Positions 6,766 to 14,072 of a DNA stretch of 18,767 nt are shown here, one piece after another. Every line of letters starts with the position of its first letter. The stretch's first letter is position 1. This stretch comes from Spongiicolonus versatilis (lineage in GTDB: Bacteria; Pseudomonadota; Gammaproteobacteria; Arenicellales; Spongiicolonaceae): the NCBI GenBank assembly GCA_028286165.1, contig JAPYMU010000106.1, forward strand, positions 1 through 18,767. Direction: 5' to 3'. Made by a program: the position numbers and the translations under genes. The notes below the pieces were generated by a model. That model was not told the DNA's origin and made no database searches. It was given only the letters and a program-made list of their open reading frames with translations.

Positions 6766-8334
6766 ATGCGCGACAAACTGCCCGCCGCCGCCGCCACCGT
6801 GAGCGCGATGACCATGCTGTCGCGGGTCAGCGGGCTGGCGCGGGACATGGTTTTTGCGCGGTTTTTAGGCAGCGGGCTGGAGGCCGATGTTTTTTTTGTG
6901 GCCTTTCGCGTGCCTAATTTATTCCGCCGGGTGTTCGGTGAGGGCGCGTTTTCCATGGCCTTTATTCCGGTGTTCACCGGCGTATATACCGCCGGTGATG
7001 CAGCGCAAACCCGTGCTTTTATCGGCGGCGTGGCGGTGCGGCTGGCGCTGGCGCTGGCATTGGTGAGCGCGGCCGGGGTGGCGGCGGCGCCGGCGCTGGT
7101 GGCGGTGGTGGCGCCGGGGTTTGTGGGCGACCCGGTGAAGTTTGACCTGGCGGCGGATGCGCTGCGGCTGACTTTTCCGTACCTGTTTTTTATTTCTTTT
7201 GTGGCCATGGCGGCGGGCATGCTGAACACCGCCGGCAAATTTGCGGCGCCGGCGGCGACGCCGGTGCTGTTGAATTTGTGTTTGATTGCGGCGGTGGTTT
7301 ACTTCGCGCCGCTGGCGCCCAATCCGGCGGTGGGCGTGGCCCTCGGCGTCCCGCTGGCCGGGGCGGTGCAGTTGCTGTTTCAGTTGCCGTTTTTGAAAAA
7401 AGAAAAACTGCTGTTCACCGGCGGCGGAAAACCGCGCCAGGTTGACCAACAGAAAAACAAAAAAAACATCGGTGAGGTTTTCAAGTTAATGGCGCCGGCC
7501 GCTTTCGGCGCCTCGGTGAACCAAATCAACATGCTGGTCAGCACATTGCTGGCGTCGTTTTTGGCCACCGGCAGCGTGTCGTGGCTGTACTACTCCGACC
7601 GCCTGATGGAGTTGCCGCTGGGCGTGTTCAGCGTCGCCCTCGGCACCGTGCTGCTGCCGAGTTTGTCGCGCAGCCACAAAAACAATTCGCCGGCCGAGTT
7701 TTCGCGACTGGTGGACTGGGGCGGGCGGTTGACGCTGCTGATTATTCTGCCGGCGGCGGCGGGGCTGTTTGTGCTGAGTGCGCCGCTGTTGTCCACGCTG
7801 TTTCAGTACGGCGAGTTCGGCGCCGGCGATGTGCAGAAGGCGGCGCAGAGTTTGCGCGTGTTTGCCGTCGGCTTGATCGGTTTTGCCGCGATTAAAGTTT
7901 TGGGCCCGGCGTTTTATGCGCGCAAAAACACGCGGACGCCGGTGAAGATTGCATGCGTGTCGGTGGCGGTGAACATTGTGCTCGGCATCGTCTTGTCGCG
8001 CCATTTCCAGCACGTCGGCCTGGCCGCCGCCACCTCCATCGCGGCGTGGGTGAATGCGGCGCTGCTGCTGGCGGTGCTGTGGCGCGGCGGGGTGTGGCGC
8101 CCGGCGGCGCGCTGGCCCAGGTTTTTGCTGCAAGTGGCTGCAGCGACGGCAGTCATGGCGCTGCTGGTGGCGTGGGGCGCGGGCGGTGAGGCCGGGTGGA
8201 CCGGGGCCGGCGCGGCGCTGCGGGCGGGCCGGCTGCTGTTGTGGATTGCGCTGGGAATGGTATGTTATACCCTTGCATTGTGGCTGGGCGGAGTGCGCCC
8301 GGCGCAATTGACGACCACCGGTTTCGGCAAATGA
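6766..8334 (+). CDS. murJ: Lipid II flippase MurJ (MviN)
   Basis: MurJ moves lipid II across the inner membrane for peptidoglycan synthesis. The 522 residues match the family (E. coli 511), and hydrophobic segments run through the whole length as expected for 14 membrane helices. Signature stretches are TMLSRVSGLARDMVFARFLG (15-34), AFRVPNLFRRVFGEGAFSMA with the conserved RVPN and GEGA, APAAFGASVNQINMLVSTLL, SWLYYSDRLMELPLGVFSVA and LGPAFYARKNTRTPVKIA. The ATG at 6766 is chosen because it aligns with other MurJ proteins; the frame is open upstream to 6682 but that part is antisense to rpsT. The stop overlaps the following DUF2203 start (ATGA). Confidence 0.97.
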   Translation: MRDKLPAAAATVSAMTMLSRVSGLARDMVFARFLGSGLEADVFFVAFRVPNLFRRVFGEGAFSMAFIPVFTGVYTAGDAAQTRAFIGGVAVRLALALALVSAAGVAAAPALVAVVAPGFVGDPVKFDLAADALRLTFPYLFFISFVAMAAGMLNTAGKFAAPAATPVLLNLCLIAAVVYFAPLAPNPAVGVALGVPLAGAVQLLFQLPFLKKEKLLFTGGGKPRQVDQQKNKKNIGEVFKLMAPAAFGASVNQINMLVSTLLASFLATGSVSWLYYSDRLMELPLGVFSVALGTVLLPSLSRSHKNNSPAEFSRLVDWGGRLTLLIILPAAAGLFVLSAPLLSTLFQYGEFGAGDVQKAAQSLRVFAVGLIGFAAIKVLGPAFYARKNTRTPVKIACVSVAVNIVLGIVLSRHFQHVGLAAATSIAAWVNAALLLAVLWRGGVWRPAARWPRFLLQVAAATAVMALLVAWGAGGEAGWTGAGAALRAGRLLLWIALGMVCYTLALWLGGVRPAQLTTTGFGK

Positions 8335-8807
8335 ACACGCAAACCACGGCAAAAAAAACCACGGCAAAAGAGCCCGGCGGCAAGGCGCAGGTGACGCCCA
8401 TCGGCTTTCGCGGCGAGCGGCGGGTTTTTTCCCTGGCCGAGGCCGAGGAGTTGCTGCCGCTGGTCAAGCGCATCACCCATGACGCGCACCGCGAAGTGCA
8501 GGAGGCGAAGAAGAAGATGGATGCGCTGGTTGCCGGCGGCCGCAATGGCGCGGCGCGGCGCGAAGTGGATGCGCTTAAAGAACAGTGCGAGACGGTGGTG
8601 CAAAACTGGACAAGCAAAATGGAGCGGCTGGGGCTGGCGGTGAAAGGGTTGTGGGTGGTGGACTTTGACACCGGTGACGGTTTTTTGTGCTGGAAATACC
8701 CTGAGTTGCGCATCGCTTACTACCACGGTTACACCGCCGGTTTTGCCGGCCGCCGGCCGTTGCGCGAGGTGGTGGAAGAAACCGCGCCGGAATGGGCGCA
8801 CCACTGA
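8331..8807 (+). CDS. DUF2203 family protein of unknown function
   Basis: Function is unknown. The 158-residue protein starts at an ATG overlapping the murJ stop by 4 bases, so it is probably translated by coupling. A Lys/Thr-rich, likely disordered tail (1-30) precedes RVFSLAEAEELLPLVKRI (31-48), the typical DUF2203 opening. A charged helical segment follows (51-100, likely coiled coil), then LGLAVKGLWVVDFDTGDG (100-117), LCWKYPELRIAYYHGYTAGF (119-138) and AGRRPL (139-144), which match the C-terminal part of the domain. There is no signal peptide or membrane helix, so it is cytoplasmic. Family assignment is from remembered motifs and not from a search. Confidence 0.8.
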   Translation: MNTQTTAKKTTAKEPGGKAQVTPIGFRGERRVFSLAEAEELLPLVKRITHDAHREVQEAKKKMDALVAGGRNGAARREVDALKEQCETVVQNWTSKMERLGLAVKGLWVVDFDTGDGFLCWKYPELRIAYYHGYTAGFAGRRPLREVVEETAPEWAHH

Positions 8808-8831
8808 GCCGGCCGGCGCGCGGCGCAACCA

Positions 8832-9788
8832 GTGGAACTCATCCGCGGCCGCCACAACCTCAGCGCGCGCCACCGCGGCTGCGTCGCCTCCATCGGCAAC
8901 TTTGACGGCGTGCACCGCGGCCACCGGGCGGTGATTGAGGGCCTGGCGCGCCGGGGGCGCGAGATGGGGCTGCCGGTGACGGTGGTGACTTTTGAGCCGC
9001 ACCCGCAGGATTTTTTCCGCAACGGTTTCGGCCCGCCGCGCATCATGGGATTCCGCGAAAAACTGGAGGCCTTGGGCGCGCTTGGTGTTGAGCGCGTTTT
9101 GTGCCTGCGTTTTGACCGCAAACTTGCCGCGCTGGGCGCACGCGATTTTATCCGCCAAATGCTGGTGGACGGCATCGGCGTCCGTTATCTGGCGGTGGGT
9201 GATGATTTTCGTTTCGGCCGCGGGCGCGGGGGGGATTTTCAACTGCTGCGCGAATGTTCGGCGGCCGGCGGCTTCACCGTCGCCGCCGCCTCCACCCTGC
9301 TGGCCGGCGCCGAGCGCATCAGCAGTTCATTGATCCGCAAACTCCTCGCCGCCGGCAGGCTGGACGCCGCCGCGCAACTCATGGGGCGCCCGCTGCGCTT
9401 CAGCGGCCGGGTGATGCACGGCGCAAAGCGCGGCCGCGGCTGGGGCTGGCCCACCGCCAATCTCAGTCTGAAAAGCATGAACCCGGCGGTGCAGGGGGTG
9501 TTTGCGGTGGAGGCGGAAGTGGAGGCCGCGCCGCCGCTGCCGGCGGTGGCCAACATCGGCCGCCGCCCGACGGTGGACTGCACCGCGCCGCTGGTGGAGG
9601 TGCATCTGCTGGATTTTGACGGCGATTTATATGGCCGGCGGCTGCGGGTGAGCGTGGTGAAAAAATTGCGCGATGAAAAAAAATTCCCGGACAGCAAAGC
9701 ATTGCGCGCCCAAATCACCCGCGATGCGGCGCAGGCGCGGGCGTTCTTTGATTTGCCGGTGGCCGCCGCCGCGGGGGCCGCGCCGTGA
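8832..9788 (+). CDS. ribF: Bifunctional riboflavin kinase / FAD synthetase RibF
   Basis: RibF phosphorylates riboflavin to FMN and adenylylates FMN to FAD. The 318 residues are the normal length. The N-terminal FAD synthetase domain shows IGNFDGVHRGHRAVI (21-35), TFEPHP (53-58), GDDFRFGRGRGGDF (123-136) and ISSSLIRKLL (163-172). The C-terminal kinase domain shows LMGRPLRFSGRV (183-194), RGWGWPTANL (202-211), ANIGRRPTVD (240-249) and EVHLLDFDGDLYGRRLRV (256-273). The GTG start gives MELIRGRHNLSARHRGC, which matches the E. coli N-terminus closely. No Shine-Dalgarno is evident in the 24-base gap after the DUF2203 gene. The stop overlaps lspA by 4 bases (GTGA). Confidence 0.97.
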   Translation: MELIRGRHNLSARHRGCVASIGNFDGVHRGHRAVIEGLARRGREMGLPVTVVTFEPHPQDFFRNGFGPPRIMGFREKLEALGALGVERVLCLRFDRKLAALGARDFIRQMLVDGIGVRYLAVGDDFRFGRGRGGDFQLLRECSAAGGFTVAAASTLLAGAERISSSLIRKLLAAGRLDAAAQLMGRPLRFSGRVMHGAKRGRGWGWPTANLSLKSMNPAVQGVFAVEAEVEAAPPLPAVANIGRRPTVDCTAPLVEVHLLDFDGDLYGRRLRVSVVKKLRDEKKFPDSKALRAQITRDAAQARAFFDLPVAAAAGAAP

Positions 9789-10267
9789 CGGTTAAAATTA
9801 CGCCGCGCGTGTTTTACCTGGCATGCGCCGCGCTGGTTTTTGCCGCCGACCAGGCGACCAAGCAGTGGGCGGTGGCCGAACTCAGCGCGCGCGGGACGGT
9901 GGTGGCGGCGCCGTTCCTGAACTGGACTTTGGTGTACAACCCCGGCGCCGCTTTCGGTTTGCTGAGCGATGCCGGCGGCTGGCAGACGGTGCTGTTTGCA
10001 ACAGTCGCCGCCGCGGTGTCGGCGCTGGTGGTGTTTCTGTTGTGGAAAATGCAGCCCGGGCAGCCGGCGCGCGCGGCCGGTTTGTGTTTAATTCTCGGCG
10101 GCGCGATGGGCAACCTGAGCGACCGGGTTTTTATCGGCGCGGTGGTGGACTTTGTGGACTTGCACTACCGCGGATTCCACTGGCCGGCGTTTAACATCGC
10201 CGATGCCGCCATCAGTTGCGGCGTGTTCCTGCTGGTGTTCACCATGCTGCATGAGCGCGTGAAATGA
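9785..10267 (+). CDS. lspA: Lipoprotein signal peptidase (signal peptidase II)
   Basis: LspA is an inner-membrane aspartyl protease that removes signal peptides from diacylated prolipoproteins. It has 160 residues and four membrane helices (about 9-23, 67-88, 97-114, 141-155). Conserved elements are AADQATKQWA (20-29), VYNPGAAFG (50-58), GGAMGNLSDR (105-114), the VVDF motif with catalytic Asp122 and the NIAD motif with catalytic Asp140. The GTG start lies in a GTGA overlap with the ribF stop. E. coli has ileS between ribF and lspA; here nothing intervenes. Confidence 0.97.
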   Translation: MTVKITPRVFYLACAALVFAADQATKQWAVAELSARGTVVAAPFLNWTLVYNPGAAFGLLSDAGGWQTVLFATVAAAVSALVVFLLWKMQPGQPARAAGLCLILGGAMGNLSDRVFIGAVVDFVDLHYRGFHWPAFNIADAAISCGVFLLVFTMLHERVK

Positions 10268-11187
10268 TGCAGGTTCTGCTCGCCAATCCGCGCGGCTTTT
10301 GCGCCGGAGTGGACCGCGCCATTGAGATCGTGGAGCGCGCGCTGCAGTCCTTCGGCGCGCCGGTGTACGTCCGCCACGAAGTGGTGCACAACAGTTTTGT
10401 CGTCGGCCGCCTGCGCGAGGCCGGCGCTGTTTTCGTGGACCAACTGTGCGACGTGCCGGACGGCGCCATCGTCATCTTCAGCGCCCATGGCGTATCGCGG
10501 GCGGTGCGGGCCGAGGCGCGGCGGCGTAGTCTGCAGGTGCTGGACGCCACCTGCCCGCTGGTGACCAAAGTACACGTGGAAGTGGCGCGCAACCGCCGCG
10601 ACGGATTGGAGTGCGTCCTCATCGGCCACGCCGGCCACCCGGAAGTGGAAGGCACCATGGGCCAGGCCGCCGACGGCATGCATCTGGTGGAAACCGTCGC
10701 CGACGCGCGCGCCCTCGCCGTCACCGACCCGCACAAACTCGCGTACGTGACGCAAACCACGTTGTCGGTCAGCGACACCGCAAAAATTATCGCCGTGCTG
10801 CGCGAAAGATTTCCCGGCATCCGCGGTCCGCGCCGCGCCGACATCTGCTACGCCACCCAGAACCGCCAGGACGCTGTCCGCCAACTGGCACAGAGTTGCG
10901 AAGTGGTGCTGGTGGTCGGCTCGCCCAACAGTTCCAACTCCAACCGCCTGTGCGAGTTGGCCGAGCAAAGCGGCGCCGAGGCCCACCTGGTGGACGCCGC
11001 CGCCCACATCCGCCGCGACTGGCTGCGGGGCAAAACCAAAATCGGCGTCACCGCCGGCGCCTCGGCCCCGGAGGTGCTGGTGCGCGAGGTGGTGTCGCGC
11101 CTGCGCAAGTGGGGGGCGGCGGTGGTGGACGAGGCGCCGGGGCGCCGGGAGACGGTGGCATTTTCGCTGCCGGTTACGTTAAGGTAA
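10264..11187 (+). CDS. ispH: 4-hydroxy-3-methylbut-2-enyl diphosphate reductase IspH
   Basis: IspH is the last enzyme of the MEP isoprenoid pathway, a 4Fe-4S protein converting HMBPP to IPP and DMAPP. It has 307 residues. Cluster cysteines are Cys13 (ANPRGFCAGVDRAI), Cys97 (LDATCPLVTK) and Cys195 (RADICYATQNRQ). Substrate residues include His42 (RHEVVHN), His75 (FSAHGVS), His125 and Glu127 (GHAGHPEVEGTMGQ). NSSNSNRL and GVTAGASAPE are also present. Two adjacent ATGs (10264 and 10267) are possible; the first overlaps the lspA stop, and the second gives an N-terminus identical in length to E. coli. It ends the murJ-ispH run; E. coli fkpB is absent from before it. Confidence 0.97.
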   Translation: MMQVLLANPRGFCAGVDRAIEIVERALQSFGAPVYVRHEVVHNSFVVGRLREAGAVFVDQLCDVPDGAIVIFSAHGVSRAVRAEARRRSLQVLDATCPLVTKVHVEVARNRRDGLECVLIGHAGHPEVEGTMGQAADGMHLVETVADARALAVTDPHKLAYVTQTTLSVSDTAKIIAVLRERFPGIRGPRRADICYATQNRQDAVRQLAQSCEVVLVVGSPNSSNSNRLCELAEQSGAEAHLVDAAAHIRRDWLRGKTKIGVTAGASAPEVLVREVVSRLRKWGAAVVDEAPGRRETVAFSLPVTLR

Positions 11188-11208
11188 GATAACTTTCACC
11201 CAAAAACA

Positions 11209-11214
11209 GAGGAG
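11209..11214 (+). promoter_or_regulatory. Strong Shine-Dalgarno of the PQQ dehydrogenase gene
   Basis: GAGGAG lies 7 bases before the ATG at 11222. It is one of the clearest ribosome sites in a window where most plus-strand genes have none, and suggests an independent, well-translated transcript. An AT-rich patch at 11185-11196 could hold its -10, but no convincing -35 is seen. Confidence 0.8.
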
Positions 11215-11221
11215 TGCAACA

Positions 11222-12481
11222 ATGAAAAACAAAGCACAATTTCTGCCGCTGCCGGCGGCGCTGGCGTTAGCGCTGGCCTGCCAGCCGGCTCTGGCCCAGG
11301 ACAACCTGGAAAAACTGTCCAACTTCCGCACCACCGGCACCTCGCTGGAGATTCCGACCGTGCCGCAGGGCGGCAGGAAAGCGGACAACCTGCGCCGCAT
11401 CGCCGCGCGGGTCAACCTGCCGCCGGGTTTTAAGATCGGCCTGTTCGCCGTGGTTCCCGACGCGCGCCACATGGCGGTGGGCAACAACGCATCGGTGGTG
11501 TTTGTGGGCACCCGCAAAAACCGGGTGTGGGCGGTGACCGACCGCGACTCCGACCGGGTGGCCGATGAGACCAAAGTGTTCGCGCCGAGTCTGGACTTCA
11601 AGGTGCCCAACGGCGTGTGCTTCAGCAAGGACGGATTTCTGTTCATTGCCGAGCACAACCGGGTGCTGGTTTTTCCCGCCGCCGAATTTTTCTACGAGAG
11701 CCCCGATGTGGCCGCTTTCGTGGTGGCCAAACAGTTAATTCCGCCGGATGAGGAGTCCTACAACCACGGCGCGCGCGTGTGCCGCATCGGGCCGGACAAT
11801 CATCTGTACATTTCCTTGGGGCAGCCGTACAACGTTTCGCCGCCGGAAAAGATGGAACTGTATGACCGAATTGGCATCGGCGGAATCATCCGCATGACCC
11901 GCGACGGCAAGGAGCGGACGGTGGTGGCGCGCGGCGTGCGCAACTCGGTGGGCATGGATTTTCACCCGGCCAACGGCCAGTTGTGGTTCACCGACAACCA
12001 GGTGGACGGCATGGGGGATGACATTCCGCCCGGCGAGTTGAACCGGATTACCGGCGAGGGGCAGAATTTCGGCTTTCCGTGGTTCGGCGGCGGCGATGTC
12101 CGCACCAATGAATACCGTGATTCCACGCCGCCCAAGGACACCATTTTTCCGGAAGTGGAAATGGTCGCGCATGCCGCCGACCTGGGAATGACGTTCTACA
12201 CCGGCCGCCAGTTCCCGCAAAAATACCGCGGCGGAATTTTCAACGCGCAGCACGGTTCGTGGAACCGCACCACGCCGGTGGGGGCGAGGGTGATGTTCAC
12301 CGCGCTTAATGACGACGGCTCGGCCGGCAAGACCGAGGTTTTTGCCGATGGCTGGCTGGACGAGGAAACCGGGGAATACTACGGCCGGCCGGTGGATGTG
12401 GCGCAGTATCTGGACGGCTCGCTGCTGGTTTCCGATGACAAGGCCGGGGCGGTTTACCGCATTTGGTATGAGGGCGAATGA
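11222..12481 (+). CDS. Secreted PQQ-dependent sugar dehydrogenase (sorbosone/soluble glucose dehydrogenase-like)
   Basis: This is a six-bladed beta-propeller of the GDH/sorbosone dehydrogenase family, which oxidises sugars or related alcohols/aldehydes in the periplasm using PQQ. The 419 residues start with a signal peptide (1-25, ending ALA before Gln26). Cys20 in LALAC is a poor lipobox, so lipidation is possible but unlikely. Family stretches include VNLPPGFKIGLFAV, PNGVCFSKDGFLFIAEHNRV, NHLYISLGQPYNV, ARGVRNSVGMDFHPANGQLW followed by FTDNQVDGMGDD, GQNFGFPWFGGGD, GIFNAQHGSWNRT and YGRPVDVAQYLDGSLLVSDD. These blade and metal-site motifs are intact. The true substrate cannot be read from sequence. 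The adjacent coupled cytochrome c is its likely electron acceptor. No PQQ synthesis gene is in the window. Confidence 0.88.
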   Translation: MKNKAQFLPLPAALALALACQPALAQDNLEKLSNFRTTGTSLEIPTVPQGGRKADNLRRIAARVNLPPGFKIGLFAVVPDARHMAVGNNASVVFVGTRKNRVWAVTDRDSDRVADETKVFAPSLDFKVPNGVCFSKDGFLFIAEHNRVLVFPAAEFFYESPDVAAFVVAKQLIPPDEESYNHGARVCRIGPDNHLYISLGQPYNVSPPEKMELYDRIGIGGIIRMTRDGKERTVVARGVRNSVGMDFHPANGQLWFTDNQVDGMGDDIPPGELNRITGEGQNFGFPWFGGGDVRTNEYRDSTPPKDTIFPEVEMVAHAADLGMTFYTGRQFPQKYRGGIFNAQHGSWNRTTPVGARVMFTALNDDGSAGKTEVFADGWLDEETGEYYGRPVDVAQYLDGSLLVSDDKAGAVYRIWYEGE

Positions 12482-12810
12482 CCGCCGCCCGGCTGCTGCT
12501 GGCGGCGCTCGCCGTGACGGTCGCGCTGGCGGCGTCAGCGGCGGTGGCGGCTGACCGTGCGGCCGGGCGCGCCAAGGCGAAAATGTGCATCGCCTGCCAC
12601 GCCATCAACGGCGCCAGTTTGCGCCCCGACGCGCCCCACTTGTGGGGCCAGGTGGAGCTCTACCTGGCTGAGCAGTTGCGCGCCTACCGTTCCGGCGAGC
12701 GCAAAAGCGAGGTGATGAAAATCATCGCCGCGCCGCTGAGTGACGAGGACATCGACAACCTCGCCGCCTGGTTCGCCGGCATTCCGGTGGTGGTGGAGCC
12801 GGCCGAATGA
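12478..12810 (+). CDS. Periplasmic c-type cytochrome, class I
   Basis: This is a small single-haem cytochrome of 110 residues whose ATG overlaps the dehydrogenase stop (ATGA). Residues 1-25 are a signal peptide ending VAA/AD. The haem site is CIACH (Cys37, Cys40, His41) and Met80 in SEVMKIIAAPLSDEDIDNLA is the probable sixth ligand. The C-terminal helix DEDIDNLAAWFAGI is typical of cytochrome c553/c4-like modules. Overlap and function suggest that it takes electrons from the upstream PQQ dehydrogenase and passes them to the respiratory chain; this is inference from context. Confidence 0.9.
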   Translation: MTAARLLLAALAVTVALAASAAVAADRAAGRAKAKMCIACHAINGASLRPDAPHLWGQVELYLAEQLRAYRSGERKSEVMKIIAAPLSDEDIDNLAAWFAGIPVVVEPAE

Positions 12811-12869
12811 CATGCCGCGCCCGGCGGTGAGGGTGGGGGTGGCGCTGGAAACGTTAAACACAGGGGCGA

Positions 12870-12893
12870 TTCGCCAGCCCGTTCTTTGGCGAA
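12870..12893. repeat. Perfect inverted repeat upstream of the TRAP operon
   Basis: TTCGCCA (12870-12876) and TGGCGAA (12887-12893) form a perfect 7-base inverted repeat around a 10-base spacer. The second arm ends 8 bases before the GGAGAGAG ribosome site of dctP. No T-run follows, so it is not a normal terminator. It could be an operator, an attenuating hairpin or an mRNA-stabilising stem. Confidence 0.6.
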
Positions 12894-12912
12894 AACCAAC
12901 CGGAGAGAGAAA

Positions 12913-14022
12913 ATGAAAAACAAAAAACCATCAGCGCAATCGTCGCGCCGCAATTTCCTGCGCGCCGGCGCGCTGGCCGGCGGCGCCGTTCTGGCGGCGC
13001 CCCATGTGCGCAACGCGCGGGCGGCGGAGACCGCCACGTGGAAAGTGCAAACTTCCTGGCCCGGCGGACTGGGGCTGCAACTGTTCAAGGACTGGTGCAA
13101 TTCCATCATTGAAAAAACCGGCGGTGAACTGGAGTTCAAACCGTTCGGGGCGAAGGACGTGGTGGGCGACTTCAGCCTGTATGACGCGGTTAAAAACGGC
13201 GTTCTGGAGGCGGCCAATCCGTTCACCATTTACTACCAGAACGAGTTGCCCCTCGGTTCTTTTCTCAGCTCCTACCCCATGGGGCTGCGTAACCCGCACG
13301 AGTGGGATGTGTTTTACTACGGCCTGGGCGGGATTGACATCGTCCGCAAAGCATATGCCCGGCTGGGCATGCGTTTTGTGGGCATCATCCACCACGGCCC
13401 CAACATCATCCACTCCAAGGTGCCGATTAACTCCTTTGAGGATTTTCGCGGCCGCAAGATTCGCGCGCCCGGGGGCATGGTGTCCAAACTGTTCACCGCC
13501 GCCGGCGCCAGCACCACGACCCTGCCGGGCAGCGAGATTTTTCCGGCGCTGGAAAAAGGCACCATTGACGCCGCCGACTATGTGGGCCCGGCCATCAACT
13601 ACGACCTCGGCTTCCACCAGGTGACCAATTATGTCTCCATGGGCCCGCCGGGGTTCATGTCCATTTACCAGCCGGTGGACCTGATGGACCTCACCGTCGG
13701 CATGCGCCACTGGAATGCGCTGTCGCCGGCCATGAAACTGTTCGTGGAGAACGAGGTGCATGCGTACTCCGACCTGCACCACGCCGCCATTCAGAAAGCC
13801 GACCAGGAAGCGTGGCCCAAACTCACCGCCGCCGGCACCCGCGTCACCCGGCTGTCCGAGCAGGATGTGGAAAAATTCACCGCGCTGGCGGTGCCCATCT
13901 GGTTTGAGTGGGCCAAAAAATCACCCGAAGCCGCGCAGGCCTTCAAAATCCAGTTGGACTACATGATGTCCGGTTCGCTGGGTTATGTGACCAAGCGCAT
14001 GATCCGGGGGTATTCGCTTTAA
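12913..14022 (+). CDS. dctP: TRAP transporter substrate-binding protein (DctP family, Tat-exported)
   Basis: This is the periplasmic binding protein of a tripartite ATP-independent transporter, which imports organic acids using the sodium gradient. It has 369 residues from ATG 12913, preceded by GGAGAGAG. A TTG at 12886 in frame is rejected because that ribosome site lies downstream of it. The leader carries a twin-arginine signal SRRNFLRA (11-18), with likely cleavage after NARA (34-37). Mature features include ATWKVQTSWPGGLGLQLF (41-58), FEDFRGRKIRAPGG (175-188) with Arg184 at the usual carboxylate-binding position, and EIFPALEKGTIDAADYVGPA (208-227). The last segment resembles the oxo-acid binder TakP of Rhodobacter. 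A 2-oxo or hydroxy acid is a reasonable guess, not a demonstrated substrate. Confidence 0.93.
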   Translation: MKNKKPSAQSSRRNFLRAGALAGGAVLAAPHVRNARAAETATWKVQTSWPGGLGLQLFKDWCNSIIEKTGGELEFKPFGAKDVVGDFSLYDAVKNGVLEAANPFTIYYQNELPLGSFLSSYPMGLRNPHEWDVFYYGLGGIDIVRKAYARLGMRFVGIIHHGPNIIHSKVPINSFEDFRGRKIRAPGGMVSKLFTAAGASTTTLPGSEIFPALEKGTIDAADYVGPAINYDLGFHQVTNYVSMGPPGFMSIYQPVDLMDLTVGMRHWNALSPAMKLFVENEVHAYSDLHHAAIQKADQEAWPKLTAAGTRVTRLSEQDVEKFTALAVPIWFEWAKKSPEAAQAFKIQLDYMMSGSLGYVTKRMIRGYSL

Positions 14023-14072
14023 TCCCCCGGTGCGGCGCATCGGACGGTGCGGCGGAATAGAAAGAACGGCGC

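Noticed and set aside
8265..9242. Minus-strand open frame spanning murJ end, DUF2203 and ribF
   Set aside because: It covers three genes with better evidence and has no domain pattern of its own.
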